From Burkholderia cepacia (lineage in GTDB: Bacteria; Pseudomonadota; Gammaproteobacteria; Burkholderiales; Burkholderiaceae), in NCBI RefSeq assembly GCF_001039005.1, contig NZ_LDWR01000018.1, positions 1-64,000 on the forward strand: a DNA stretch of 64,000 nt, read 5' to 3'. The notes under the pieces were generated by a model. It had not been told where the DNA came from, searched no databases, and saw only the letters and a list, made by a program, of their open reading frames with translations. Positions 52,023 through 60,731 of the stretch are shown here, one piece after another; the stretch's first letter is position 1, and each line of letters begins with the position of its first letter. A program made the translations under genes and the position numbers.

Positions 52023-53642
52023 TCAGGCGAGCATGCGCCGCGCCGCGAGCATGCCCCAGTACGACGCTTCCTCGAACAGCGACAGCCCGGACAGGTCGGC
52101 ATGCGCGAACACGACGGGGCCGTCGGCCTCGCGCAGCGCGAGCAGCCCCGGCCGGCTCAGGAAACCGACGTCGGGCGTCGCCATCGCGTGGCCGCGCACG
52201 GTGATCTCGAGCGCCGTCGCGTGCTTCCACAGCGCGCGCCCGTAGACGGCCTGCAGGTCGATCGCCGCCTGTTCGCGCAACGCATCGGGCTCGGCTTGCG
52301 CGAGCCAGCGGCGCGTGTCGTCCGGCGCGCGCGTGCTCAATGCCTGATACGCGGAGAACACCGAGCGCGTCGGCGGCGACATCCGGATCAGCTGGTGCGT
52401 CGACACGACGTAACCGAGCCCCGCGCCGTCGTAGACGACGTTGTCCCACGCGAGCGGCACGCCTGCCGCTTCGGCCGGCATGCCGTCGAGCAGGAAGTTG
52501 GACACGAGCCACGGCGCGCGTGGCGGCAGGTCGCGCGCGGGTTCGAAGCCGTAGGCGGAAAGCTGCGGAAACACGTGCGCCGCGACGAACAGCGGCATCG
52601 CGCACACGACGCGCCGCGCCTTCAGCGTGAACGTCGACAGCGCGCCGTCGTCGCCGAGACGAGCGCACAGCACGTCGACGCCGCCCGCGCGTTCGGTCGC
52701 GCGCACCGCGAAGCCGTCCCGCGACCACGCGTTCGAGCCGGTGCGCGCGGTGATCGAATCGCTCAGCTTCGTCACCATCGTGTGCAGCCCGTCGGGCCAG
52801 GTCAGCACCGCGCCGTCGCTCGCATCGCCCGCATGGCCGCCGCGCGACGAGAAATAGTGCAGGCCGGCCCACGCGGACACGTGCTCGTACCCCGCGCCGT
52901 AGTCGTCGCGGCAGCAGTAGTTCAGGTACCAGTGCAGCGCCTTCGCGGTGTAGCCCTCGTCGAGCAGCCACTGGCGGAACGAGCGTCGGTCGAGCGCGCG
53001 CCAGCGCGGGTCGCGCGACGATTCCGCGATCGGGATGCAGAACACCTTGCGGCCGTCGGCGCCGCGCGCGGTGCGCAGCCCGTCCGTGTAGGCGAAGAAG
53101 CGCGCCTGCTGCGCGAGCGCGTCGGCGTCGAGGCCGGCCGTCGGCACGATGCCGTCCTGCCACTGCCCGGCGATGAAGAGGCGTTCGTCCGGCGCATGGA
53201 CGAGCACACGCTCGTCGTACACGGGGCGCGCGGAGAACGGCGCGGATTCGATCACGCCGAGATCGGCGAGCATGTCGCGCAGATGCGCGGATTCGAGCGA
53301 CGGCAATGGCAGGTAGTGCGCGCCTTTCGGATAGCCGAGATCGCCGAAGCGGCCGCCGGCCGCATTGCCGCCGAACTCGGGGCCGGCGAGCACCGCGAAG
53401 CGCGTGTGGCCCGCGCGCGCGAGCTGCCATGCGCACGACAGCCCGGCCGCGCCGGCGCCGAGGATCGCGACGTCCGTCTCGATCGTGCCGGAGGGCGGCG
53501 GCAGCGTGGCATGGTCGCGCAGCGCATGGCCTTCGCGCATGCCGGGGTAGCCGACGCGCGGCGTCGTCTCGATCCAGCCGGTGCGGCCGCATGCGGCGAG
53601 CGACGCGGCCGCCGACGCGACGAGGAACGTGCGGCGATCCAT
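52023..53642 (-). CDS. Exported FAD-dependent amine oxidase-like protein, coupled to spermidine synthase
   Basis: A 539-residue flavoprotein. The N-terminus MDRRTFLVASAAASLAACGR combines a twin-arginine (RR) start with a lipobox Cys (AAC), suggesting Tat export and lipid anchoring of a folded holoenzyme. The FAD loop is ETDVAILGAGAAGLSCAWQL; the C-terminus has ADLSGLSLFEEASYWGMLAA, close to flavin amine oxidases. Its ATG overlaps the spermidine synthase stop by one base, so the two are coupled. A polyamine or aminopropyl product is a natural substrate guess. Confidence 0.88.
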   Translation of the reverse strand: MDRRTFLVASAAASLAACGRTGWIETTPRVGYPGMREGHALRDHATLPPPSGTIETDVAILGAGAAGLSCAWQLARAGHTRFAVLAGPEFGGNAAGGRFGDLGYPKGAHYLPLPSLESAHLRDMLADLGVIESAPFSARPVYDERVLVHAPDERLFIAGQWQDGIVPTAGLDADALAQQARFFAYTDGLRTARGADGRKVFCIPIAESSRDPRWRALDRRSFRQWLLDEGYTAKALHWYLNYCCRDDYGAGYEHVSAWAGLHYFSSRGGHAGDASDGAVLTWPDGLHTMVTKLSDSITARTGSNAWSRDGFAVRATERAGGVDVLCARLGDDGALSTFTLKARRVVCAMPLFVAAHVFPQLSAYGFEPARDLPPRAPWLVSNFLLDGMPAEAAGVPLAWDNVVYDGAGLGYVVSTHQLIRMSPPTRSVFSAYQALSTRAPDDTRRWLAQAEPDALREQAAIDLQAVYGRALWKHATALEITVRGHAMATPDVGFLSRPGLLALREADGPVVFAHADLSGLSLFEEASYWGMLAARRMLA

Positions 53643-55156
53643 CAGCGCAGCACGTGTTTCCAGTCGTCGTCGAAGCGGCGCACGAGCGGCTGGTCGTTGA
53701 GTTCGTTCGGCGTCATCGGCAGCGCCGGCATGTCGGCCGGGAAGTGGAACATCTCGGCGGCCGTCTGCGCATCGAGCCAGCGCGTGGGCACCGAGTAGTG
53801 CGTCGGCACCGTGAAGTCGCGGCGCTTGCCGGCGATCACGAAGCCCCAGTCGCCGAACGACGGCACGTAGCAGTGGTACGGCCACGTATTGAGCCCGGCT
53901 TCGTGCAGCGTCGCGATGATGGTCCAGTACGCGTGCGGCGCGAAATACGGCGACGTCGACTGGATCACCGCATAGCCGTTCTCCGACAGGTGGCGCGCGA
54001 GCAGCCGGAACACCGGCACCGAATACAGGCGGCCGAGCCCGAAGTTGGTCGGATCGGGGAAGTCGACGACGATCGCGTCGTACACGTCGGCGTTCGATTC
54101 GAGCCAGCGCACCGCGTCGTCGTTGATCACGTGCACGCGCGGGTCCTTCAGCGAACCCTGGTTCAACTTGACGAGCGGCGCGGACGTGGAGAACAGCTTC
54201 GTCATCGCGGGATCGAGATCGACGAGCGTGATCTGTTCGAGGTTAGGGTGCTTGAGCAGTTCGCGCACCGCGAGGCCGTCGCCGCCGCCGAGCACGAGCA
54301 CGTGCTTCGCCCACGGCAGCGCCTCGATCGTCGGGTGGATCAGCGCCTCGTGATAGCGGTGCTCGTCGCGCGACGAGAACTGCAGGTTGCCGTTCAGGTA
54401 CAGCCGCATGTCGTCGTGCCACTGCGTGAGCACGATGCGCTGGTACGGCGTCGTTTCCGAATAGATCGTCTCGTCGCCGTACACGCCATGCTCGGCCCAG
54501 TGCGTGATGCGGTCCGATAGCGCGAACCCGGCGACGAGCAGCCCGATCACGAGCGACGCGCGCATCAGTTTGCCGCGCACGTTGCGGATCTCGTCGCGGA
54601 ACAGGTGCGTCGTCCACAGCGCGACGAAGGCGTTCAGGATGCCGAACAGGAAGCTCGTGCGCAGCAGGCCGAGACGCGGCGCGAGCACGAGCGGGAAGAT
54701 CAGCGACACGGCGAGCGAGCCGAGATAGTCGAAGGTCAGCACCTCGCTGACGGTATGGCGGAACGCCTGGCGGCGTTGCTCGAACGCGCGCATCACGAGC
54801 GGGATCTCCATCCCGATCAGCATGCCGAGCGCGAGCACGAGCGCATAGAGCGCCGCGCGGAACGGCGCGGCCAGCCACGCGAACACCGCGAACAGCAGCG
54901 CGGCCGACACGCCGCCGAGCAGGCCGACGAGCAGCTCGATGTCGACGAAGCGGTCGAGCACGTCGTCGTCCTCGACGAACTTCGCGAGCCACGAGCCAAT
55001 CCCCATCGCGAACAGGTAGCAGCCGATCACCGACGAGAACTGCAGGATCGAATCGCCGAGCAGGTAGCTCGACAGCGCGCTGCTGATCAGTTCGTAGCCG
55101 AGCCCGCACGACGCGAGCACGAGGATCGACAGGACGAGCGCACGCCTATGCAGCAT
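53642..55156 (-). CDS. Membrane-anchored spermidine synthase (fused polytopic domain)
   Basis: A 504-residue protein. Residues 1-215 form about seven membrane helices; residues 225-490 are an aminopropyltransferase with GGGDG (290-294), the VDLDP SAM site and VVDFPDP in the place of the catalytic DxxDP loop. Ordinary SpeE proteins are about 290 residues and soluble. Divergent from the DUF350 operon that ends in AdoMet decarboxylase, which makes its aminopropyl donor. Synthesis at the membrane is the simplest reading. Confidence 0.93.
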   Translation of the reverse strand: MLHRRALVLSILVLASCGLGYELISSALSSYLLGDSILQFSSVIGCYLFAMGIGSWLAKFVEDDDVLDRFVDIELLVGLLGGVSAALLFAVFAWLAAPFRAALYALVLALGMLIGMEIPLVMRAFEQRRQAFRHTVSEVLTFDYLGSLAVSLIFPLVLAPRLGLLRTSFLFGILNAFVALWTTHLFRDEIRNVRGKLMRASLVIGLLVAGFALSDRITHWAEHGVYGDETIYSETTPYQRIVLTQWHDDMRLYLNGNLQFSSRDEHRYHEALIHPTIEALPWAKHVLVLGGGDGLAVRELLKHPNLEQITLVDLDPAMTKLFSTSAPLVKLNQGSLKDPRVHVINDDAVRWLESNADVYDAIVVDFPDPTNFGLGRLYSVPVFRLLARHLSENGYAVIQSTSPYFAPHAYWTIIATLHEAGLNTWPYHCYVPSFGDWGFVIAGKRRDFTVPTHYSVPTRWLDAQTAAEMFHFPADMPALPMTPNELNDQPLVRRFDDDWKHVLR

Positions 55157-55166
55157 GGTGCGTCCG

Positions 55167-55196
55167 TTGTGCAGTGTTCGGCAATGTGGATATACT
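55167..55196 (+). promoter_or_regulatory. Sigma-70-type promoter for the DUF350-speD operon
   Basis: -35 TTGTGC (55167-55172), 18-bp spacer, -10 TATACT (55191-55196) in the 121-bp divergent gap. Transcription would start near 55203, leaving a leader of about 75 nt. Confidence 0.5.
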
Positions 55197-55212
55197 GGCG
55201 CGGATTTTTGTT

Positions 55213-55235
55213 GGCTGGCCCCGTGCGGGCCGGCC
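55213..55235 (+). other. Stable GC-rich hairpin in the DUF350 leader
   Basis: GGCTGGCCC and GGGCCGGCC pair over 9 positions (one G-U) around a CGTGC loop, inside the predicted leader RNA. No T-run follows. It could affect translation or mRNA stability; a polyamine effect is only speculation. Confidence 0.4.
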
Positions 55236-55277
55236 GGCGACGGGGCGGCGAACCGAGCACAAAATCCGAGGGAAAGA

Positions 55278-55664
55278 ATGAATAGTGCCTATCTTTATGC
55301 GGTTCATTTACTGTCGGCGTTCGTGCTGCTTCTTGTGTTCGCGGCAGTGTACCTGAAGGTCACTCCGTTCGACGAACTGGCGCTGATCCGCGACGGCAAC
55401 GCGGCCGCGACGCTGTCGTTCGCCGGCGCGCTGATCGGTTTCTGCCTGACGCTCGCGTCCAGCATCGCGCACAACTCGACGCTCGGCGAAGTCGTGATCT
55501 GGGCCGTCGGCGCGATGGCCGTGCAGCTGATCACCTATGCGGCGCTGACGCGCCTGATGCCCGGCATGAATCATGCAATCGAGGATCGCAACGTCGCGAT
55601 GGGCGGCCTGATGGGCACCGCGTCGCTCGTCGTCGGCATCATCAATGCCGCCTGCCTGACCTGA
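55278..55664 (+). CDS. DUF350 (YjfL-type) membrane protein
   Basis: A 128-residue protein with four predicted membrane helices and the DUF350 duplication (FDELALIRDGNAAATLSFAG, IEDRNVAMGGLMGTASLVVG). GAGGGAAAG precedes ATG 55278. DUF350 proteins recur with spermidine synthase, SPFH and phage-shock-type genes. First gene of the five-gene operon. Confidence 0.9.
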   Translation: MNSAYLYAVHLLSAFVLLLVFAAVYLKVTPFDELALIRDGNAAATLSFAGALIGFCLTLASSIAHNSTLGEVVIWAVGAMAVQLITYAALTRLMPGMNHAIEDRNVAMGGLMGTASLVVGIINAACLT

Positions 55665-55689
55665 CCGCCACGCGTCCGAGGAGACCGAC

Positions 55690-56757
55690 ATGAGTCTGGG
55701 TTCGTTTATCCGCAAGCAGTTCGTCGACGTCCTGCAATGGACGGAAGACACCGACGGCGTGCTGGCCTGGCGCTATCCGATGGAAGACCAGGAAATCCGC
55801 TACGGCGGCAAGCTGACCGTGCGCGAGACGCAGGTCGCGATCTTCGTCAACGAAGGCAAGGTCGCCGACGTGTTCCAGCCGGGGCTGTATACGCTGGAAA
55901 CGAACACGCTGCCGGTGCTCACGTACCTGAAGAACTGGGACAAACTCTTTCAGTCTCCTTTCAAATCGGACGTCTATTTCTTCAGCACGCGGCTGCAACT
56001 CGGCCGGCGCTGGGGCACCGCGCAGCCGGTGACGATCCGCGACCGCGAATTCGGCTTCGTGCAGGTGCGCGCGTTCGGCATCTACTCGTACCGGATCGTC
56101 GACGCGGGCGCGTTCCACCGCGAGGTCAGCGGCACGCGCGCGCAGTACACGGTCGACGATCTCGAACAGCAGCTGCGCAACCTGGTCGTCACGGCGATGA
56201 GCACGACGTTCGGCGCGTCCGACGTGCCGTTCGTCGACATGGCCGCGAACCAGTCGCTGCTGTCGCAGCGCATCGCCGAAGCGCTGGCGCCGGTGTTCAC
56301 GCGCTATGGCCTCGCGCTCGATGCGTTCGCGGTCGAGAGCGTGTCGCTGCCGGCGGAGCTGCAGAAGGCGCTCGACCTGCGGATCGGCGCGGGGATGGCC
56401 GGCGATCTCGCGCGCGCCACGCAATACCAGACCGCGCAGGCGATTCCGCTTGCCGCGCAGAACCCGGGCGGCATCGCCGGTGTCGGCGCGGGGCTCGCCG
56501 CGGGTGCCGTGATCGGGCAGGCGATGGCCGGCCAGATGGCGGGCGCGGCACAGCCGGCGCCGGCCGCCGCGCCAGCCGCTGCACCAGTCGCACCCGTCGT
56601 GGCACCGGCGGCCGCTGCGCAGCCGGCCGCGCCGGCCGATGGCACCGACTACGTGCAGCGGCTCGAGCAGCTGAAGGCACTGTTCGACAAGGGCCTCGTG
56701 ACCGAAGACGAATATTCGCGCGCGAAGGCCGAGATCCTCGCGAAGCTCACCCGGTAA
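55690..56757 (+). CDS. SPFH (virion core/LSDV-like) protein with C-terminal SHOCT domain
   Basis: A 355-residue protein. The N-terminal part (about 1-250) is an SPFH/band-7-like domain of the type annotated as virion core protein (VLAWRYPMEDQEIRYGGKLT, FFSTRLQLGRRWGTAQPVT). Then comes an Ala/Pro-rich linker, and a SHOCT domain ends it (YVQRLEQLKALFDKGLVTED, EYSRAKAEILAKL). Such proteins oligomerise on membranes. GAGGAG lies 7 bp before the start. Confidence 0.9.
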   Translation: MSLGSFIRKQFVDVLQWTEDTDGVLAWRYPMEDQEIRYGGKLTVRETQVAIFVNEGKVADVFQPGLYTLETNTLPVLTYLKNWDKLFQSPFKSDVYFFSTRLQLGRRWGTAQPVTIRDREFGFVQVRAFGIYSYRIVDAGAFHREVSGTRAQYTVDDLEQQLRNLVVTAMSTTFGASDVPFVDMAANQSLLSQRIAEALAPVFTRYGLALDAFAVESVSLPAELQKALDLRIGAGMAGDLARATQYQTAQAIPLAAQNPGGIAGVGAGLAAGAVIGQAMAGQMAGAAQPAPAAAPAAAPVAPVVAPAAAAQPAAPADGTDYVQRLEQLKALFDKGLVTEDEYSRAKAEILAKLTR

Positions 56758-56766
56758 GCGTCGCGC

Positions 56767-58278
56767 ATGTTCAGCACTTCGTGCCCCCAGTGCGGCGCGC
56801 CGGTCGAGTTTCGCTCGGCGGCGGCGGTGATGGCCGTCTGCGCGTTCTGCCGCAGCACGCTGCTCAAGCGCGGCACCGACGTCGAGCGCATCGGCGAGCT
56901 GGCCACGGTGCTCGACGACGCGTCGCCGATCCAGATCGGCACGGCCGGGCGCTACGGCAAGCGCATGTTCACGGTGCTCGGGCGCATCCAGATGACCTAC
57001 GACGCCGGCGCTTGGAGCGAGTGGTACGTCGTGTTCGACGACGGCGCGTTCGGCTGGCTGTCGGATGCGTCGGGCCAGTACGCGGTCACGGTGCGCGAGC
57101 CCGACGATGCGTCAGGCGGCGCGTGGCCCGCGTTCGGCACACTCGAACCGGGCATGCGGATCGACCACGATGGCCGAGCGTACCTCGTGTCCGACGTGCG
57201 CACCGCGCGCTGCACGGGCGGCGACGGCGAGCTGCCGTTCCGCGTCGATGCCGGCTGGGAGGCGCGCGTGGTCGATCTGCGGACCGGCAACGCGTTCGCG
57301 ACCTACGACTATTCCGACGCCGATTCGAACGGCGGAAGCCCGGCGGTCTATTCGGGCGAGGCGCTGGAATTCGACGCGCTCGCGTTCACGGGGCTGCGTG
57401 ACACCGAGACCGATACGCGCGAGAAGCGCGGCGCGGAGATGGTGCCGTTCGCGTGCCCGAGTTGCGGCGCGCCGCTGTCGTATGCGCCGAACGTCGCCGA
57501 CTACGTCGTGTGCGGCAGTTGTCACGCGGGCGTGCAGTGCACGGCCGAGCAGCAGACCGTGTTTGCGGCGCAGCGCAAGCTCGAATCGGTGAAGGGCGCG
57601 CTGGAGCTCGGTGCGATCGGCACGTTCGACGGCGTGAAATACACGGTGATCGGCATGATGCGTTGCCGCGTGCCGGGCGATGCCGAGACGTGGGACGAAT
57701 ATCTGCTGCTGAACCCGAAGCGCGGTTTCCTGTGGCTCGTGCAGAGCGAAGGGCGCTGGGAGCGCGTGCAGGTGCTCGACCAATGGCCGACGATCGGCAG
57801 CGAGTCCGACGTGACCGACGGCGGCAAGACCTACCGCCTGCGCGAGGAATACGACTCGGAGGTCGTCTACGTGGTCGGTGCGTTCAACTGGCGCGTGCAG
57901 GTGGGCGATCGCACGTCGATCATCGATTACGGCTGGCAGAAGGACAAGCTGACGCGCGAGCGCAGCGATGCGGAGATCGTCTGGTCGCGCGCGCGGCCGC
58001 TGTCGGCCAGCGCGCTCGGCGAACGCTTCGGCACGCCGGCGCTCGCGACGGCCGCAGCGGCGGCCGGCGATAAGGAAGCGAAGGGCCTGTTCGGCGGGAA
58101 AAACCCGCACAGTTTCTCGCCGCTGCCGCTCGTGTTCAGCGTGTTGCTCGTGATCTTCAACATGGGGTCGCTGTTCGCGTTCAGCGGTCGCTCCGTCTTC
58201 GTGCTGATCGGCCTGCTGGTGCTGTGGCTGCCTGAATGGCTGTGGAAGGGTTTCGCGTCGGACGGGGGCAACTCGTGA
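56767..58278 (+). CDS. Zinc-ribbon DUF4178 protein with C-terminal membrane helices
   Basis: A 503-residue protein built of two repeats, each a zinc ribbon (CPQC...CAFC; CPSC...CGSC) followed by a DUF4178 beta domain, then a GDKEAKGLFGG linker and two C-terminal membrane helices. It starts 9 bp after the SPFH gene. The domain has been linked by context to polyamine and membrane-stress loci; no biochemical function is known to me. Confidence 0.88.
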   Translation: MFSTSCPQCGAPVEFRSAAAVMAVCAFCRSTLLKRGTDVERIGELATVLDDASPIQIGTAGRYGKRMFTVLGRIQMTYDAGAWSEWYVVFDDGAFGWLSDASGQYAVTVREPDDASGGAWPAFGTLEPGMRIDHDGRAYLVSDVRTARCTGGDGELPFRVDAGWEARVVDLRTGNAFATYDYSDADSNGGSPAVYSGEALEFDALAFTGLRDTETDTREKRGAEMVPFACPSCGAPLSYAPNVADYVVCGSCHAGVQCTAEQQTVFAAQRKLESVKGALELGAIGTFDGVKYTVIGMMRCRVPGDAETWDEYLLLNPKRGFLWLVQSEGRWERVQVLDQWPTIGSESDVTDGGKTYRLREEYDSEVVYVVGAFNWRVQVGDRTSIIDYGWQKDKLTRERSDAEIVWSRARPLSASALGERFGTPALATAAAAAGDKEAKGLFGGKNPHSFSPLPLVFSVLLVIFNMGSLFAFSGRSVFVLIGLLVLWLPEWLWKGFASDGGNS

Positions 58279-58424
58279 TCCGGTACATCCTCTACGGCAT
58301 CTACGGCCTGATCGTCGTCACGCTGTTCAGCTGCGCATCGATCGGCGGCAGCGGTTCGGGCGGTAGCGGCTGGGGCAGTTCGTCGGCCCGCAGCGGCTAC
58401 TCGTCGTACGGGTCGCACAAATGA
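58275..58424 (+). CDS. 49-residue membrane peptide / possible lipoprotein
   Basis: GTG 58275 overlaps the DUF4178 stop, and the stop overlaps the speD start, so the frame is locked in the operon. Residues 4-20 form one hydrophobic helix ending LFSCAS (possible lipobox), followed by a Gly/Ser-rich tail. Too short for usual gene callers, but its position strongly suggests it is translated. Confidence 0.7.
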   Translation: MIRYILYGIYGLIVVTLFSCASIGGSGSGGSGWGSSSARSGYSSYGSHK

Positions 58425-58804
58425 CCGCGCGCGACGGGATCGCGCCGCCGCGCGCGACGCTCGGCTCGCACGTGCTGGCCGACCTGGCCGGCATCGACGC
58501 GGCGCTGCTGCGCGACGCCGCGCGGCTCGAGACGATCCTCACCGAAGCGGCGCGACAGTCGGGCGCGCGCGTGATCGGCGCGCATTTCCATCATTTCGGC
58601 GGCGAACATGGCGTGACGGGTGTCGTGCTGCTCGCCGAATCGCACATCACGATCCATACGTGGCCCGAGCATCGCTTCGCGGCCGTCGACGCGTTCATGT
58701 GCGGCGCGGCGCGTGCCGCCGATGCGGTCGATGCGATCGCCGCCGCGCTCGGCACGCAGGCGCAGGCCCGGCAGCAGGTCGCGCGCGGCGACGCATTGAC
58801 CTGA
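58421..58804 (+). CDS. speD: S-adenosylmethionine decarboxylase proenzyme
   Basis: A 127-residue class 1b (SpeH-type) AdoMet decarboxylase. Self-cleavage would occur before Ser74 in LLAESHITIHTWPE, forming the pyruvoyl group; His79 and Cys94 match the usual processing and catalytic residues. It makes decarboxylated SAM, the aminopropyl donor for the divergent spermidine synthase. It is the last gene of the operon, with ATGA overlap to the 49-residue gene. Confidence 0.95.
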   Translation: MTARDGIAPPRATLGSHVLADLAGIDAALLRDAARLETILTEAARQSGARVIGAHFHHFGGEHGVTGVVLLAESHITIHTWPEHRFAAVDAFMCGAARAADAVDAIAAALGTQAQARQQVARGDALT

Positions 58805-58824
58805 GCGGGCATTGCGTACCGGTT

Positions 58825-59217
58825 ATGGCGATGTATAAAAGAATGCGATTTGCCGCGTTGTTCGGCTTGATGCTGTTCGCCGGCCACGTTGCCGCGGAAT
58901 TGCCGACGAAGCCGCCCGGGCCGGTCGTGATGGTCCACTTCGACTACGACGAGAAGGATCTGCCGCGGCTTCATGCGCTGGAGCGCCGGCTCGATCTTGC
59001 AGCGAGGCAGGCAGGGGCGGGCGAACTCGGCGAGACCGAGCTGCATCGCGACGGCAACGACGGTTATCTGTATCTGTATGGCCCCAGCGCCGATCGGCTA
59101 TACGCGGTGGCGCGCCCGATCCTGAAATCGTCAGGATGGCTGAGCGGTATGGAGGTGACGTTGCGCCGTGAGTCTGGCGCGGAGACGTTTTCGATGGGCC
59201 GGCCTGGCGTACGCTGA
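58825..59217 (+). CDS. Small secreted protein, unknown function
   Basis: A 130-residue protein with a signal peptide (MAMYKRMRFAALFGLMLFAG to HVAAE) and a mixed alpha/beta mature part (VVMVHFDYDEKDLPRLHALE). The mature part looks like a ferredoxin-like fold, but I cannot name a family. It starts 20 bp after speD and could be a sixth gene of that operon. ATG 58831 is an alternative start. Confidence 0.7.
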   Translation: MAMYKRMRFAALFGLMLFAGHVAAELPTKPPGPVVMVHFDYDEKDLPRLHALERRLDLAARQAGAGELGETELHRDGNDGYLYLYGPSADRLYAVARPILKSSGWLSGMEVTLRRESGAETFSMGRPGVR

Positions 59218-59384
59218 CGCGCCGGCGTCCAAATGCCGCAGATCAGGCCGGAAAGTGCGCTGCTACCATTCCGGGCGCGTCGGCGGGCAAGCCATTGCGC
59301 CTGCGTTCGTCATCGGAGGCCGGTGCGTCGCCCGCGCCGACGAGATTGCGGTGAAGCCGTGTGCCAGCGCCAGGGAGTGTCTCG

Positions 59385-59792
59385 ATGATCGATCGTGAAG
59401 TGATTGTCCCGCCGACGATGCAGCGCATCGTCGAGCGGGCGGGGTACGCGCCGGCAGTGCGGGTCGGTGCGACCGTTTACTGTGCCGGACAGGTTGGACG
59501 CACGTCGGATCTCGACGTGATTGCCGATCCCGAGGCGCAGTTTCTCGCCTGCTGGGACAACCTGCGCGTGGTGCTGGAGGCGGCCGGCTGCACGTTCGAC
59601 GACGTGGTCGACATGACGACGTACCACGTCGATTTGAGCCGGCACATGGCGATCTTCCGCGATGTGAAGAATCGGGTGTTTCCGCGCGGGACATGTGCGT
59701 GGACCGCGATCGGCGTAGCCGAACTCGCGCATCCTGGCCTGCTCGCGGAAATCAAGTGCGTGGCGATCAGTCGGGACGCACCGGCGGCATGA
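59385..59792 (+). CDS. RidA/YjgF-family protein
   Basis: A 135-residue RidA-type protein: VGATVYCAGQVGRTSDLDVI, LEAAGCTFDDVVDMTTYHVD and RGTCAWTAIGVAELAHPGLL. The usual catalytic Arg of the imine-hydrolysing subgroup (PxRxxV) is absent here (FPRGTCAWTAIG), so it may belong to another Rid subgroup. GGGAG precedes ATG 59385. Confidence 0.9.
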   Translation: MIDREVIVPPTMQRIVERAGYAPAVRVGATVYCAGQVGRTSDLDVIADPEAQFLACWDNLRVVLEAAGCTFDDVVDMTTYHVDLSRHMAIFRDVKNRVFPRGTCAWTAIGVAELAHPGLLAEIKCVAISRDAPAA

Positions 59793-59823
59793 GCGTTCGC
59801 CGCCGCGCAGGTCACGGCTTCCG

Positions 59824-60612
59824 CTAACGTTCGAACCGGAACGTCGACACGCTGTGCAGCGTCGCGTCGTCGGTGCCGACGATGCCTTGCGTATTCGCGA
59901 CGGCCGAGCGCTTGCCGTTGCTCAGCACGGCCCAGTAGCATTCGCCGCCGGCCGCGTGGAAGCCGGTTTCCGGGTCGCTGATGCCGCACGTGATCGTCGC
60001 GCGCATGCCGCGCCAGCTGGTGCCGGAGAAACGTTCGACTTCCTGCGCAGCGCTGCGGCCGTAAGTCGTCATCCACTTGCCGTCGTCCTGCTGCTCGAAA
60101 CCCGCTTCCTTTTCCGCGACCGGCTCCAGCGCGCCGTCGACGATCTCGAACGCGATGAAATAGTTGCTGTAGGTCATGTTGCGGCCGACAATCGCGACGC
60201 AGCGATCGCCGCCGATTGCCGGGCATGGCTTCTTCACCTGCCGGTTCGCGAGGTACTCGAACGAGATGCCGAGCGCCGGGTCGCGATAGGTTTTCCAGCC
60301 CGCGTGCTTGACCTGCTTCAGGGCTGCGGTACGGTCGCGGTACGCGGTGGCGAGGCAGGCGGCATCGGCGCACGCATCGCGCTGTGCAAGCCACGCGCGT
60401 TGGGACCGGATCACGGCCGGCTGGTCGGCGGCGATGCCGATCGCGTCGTAGTACGCGCTCGACAGTGTGCTGTCGGCCGATACGAGCGCCTTGTCGCCGC
60501 AAATCAGGTGATCGGTGCGCGTCTTCGCACGCGTGCAGTCGATGCTGTCGGCGTGGGCGGACAACGAGAGGCCGAGAGCGGCCAGCGCGAAACCAAGACG
60601 TATGCGGAACAC
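59824..60612 (-). CDS. Secreted protein with LprI-like N-terminal domain
   Basis: A 262-residue exported protein. Signal peptide to residue 21 (LSLSAHA), then a DUF1311/LprI-like part (IDCTRAKTRTDHLICGDKAL, RAWLAQRDACADAACL), and a second beta-rich domain without a name I know. The start is GTG 60612 behind GAGGAGA. A second LprI-type protein is encoded at 50673. Confidence 0.8.
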   Translation of the reverse strand: MFRIRLGFALAALGLSLSAHADSIDCTRAKTRTDHLICGDKALVSADSTLSSAYYDAIGIAADQPAVIRSQRAWLAQRDACADAACLATAYRDRTAALKQVKHAGWKTYRDPALGISFEYLANRQVKKPCPAIGGDRCVAIVGRNMTYSNYFIAFEIVDGALEPVAEKEAGFEQQDDGKWMTTYGRSAAQEVERFSGTSWRGMRATITCGISDPETGFHAAGGECYWAVLSNGKRSAVANTQGIVGTDDATLHSVSTFRFER

Positions 60613-60731
60613 GGATGTCTCCTCGTCGGGCGGGCGGCGGCTGTCACGCCGCCGTCATGTGACGCCGCGGCGCACGCGGTTCGCGAAGTGTCGAACCCGC
60701 GCGCCGTGCATCACGGTGCGATACGTTGCGA

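Noticed and set aside
51894-53798. A 634-codon plus-strand frame opposite the flavin oxidase and end of spermidine synthase
   Set aside because: Arg/Ala-rich antisense frame typical of high-GC DNA, no family similarity seen.
60635-60654. CGGCGGC/GCCGCCG hairpin after the DUF4261 gene
   Set aside because: No T-run, and such GC stems are frequent by chance in this composition.
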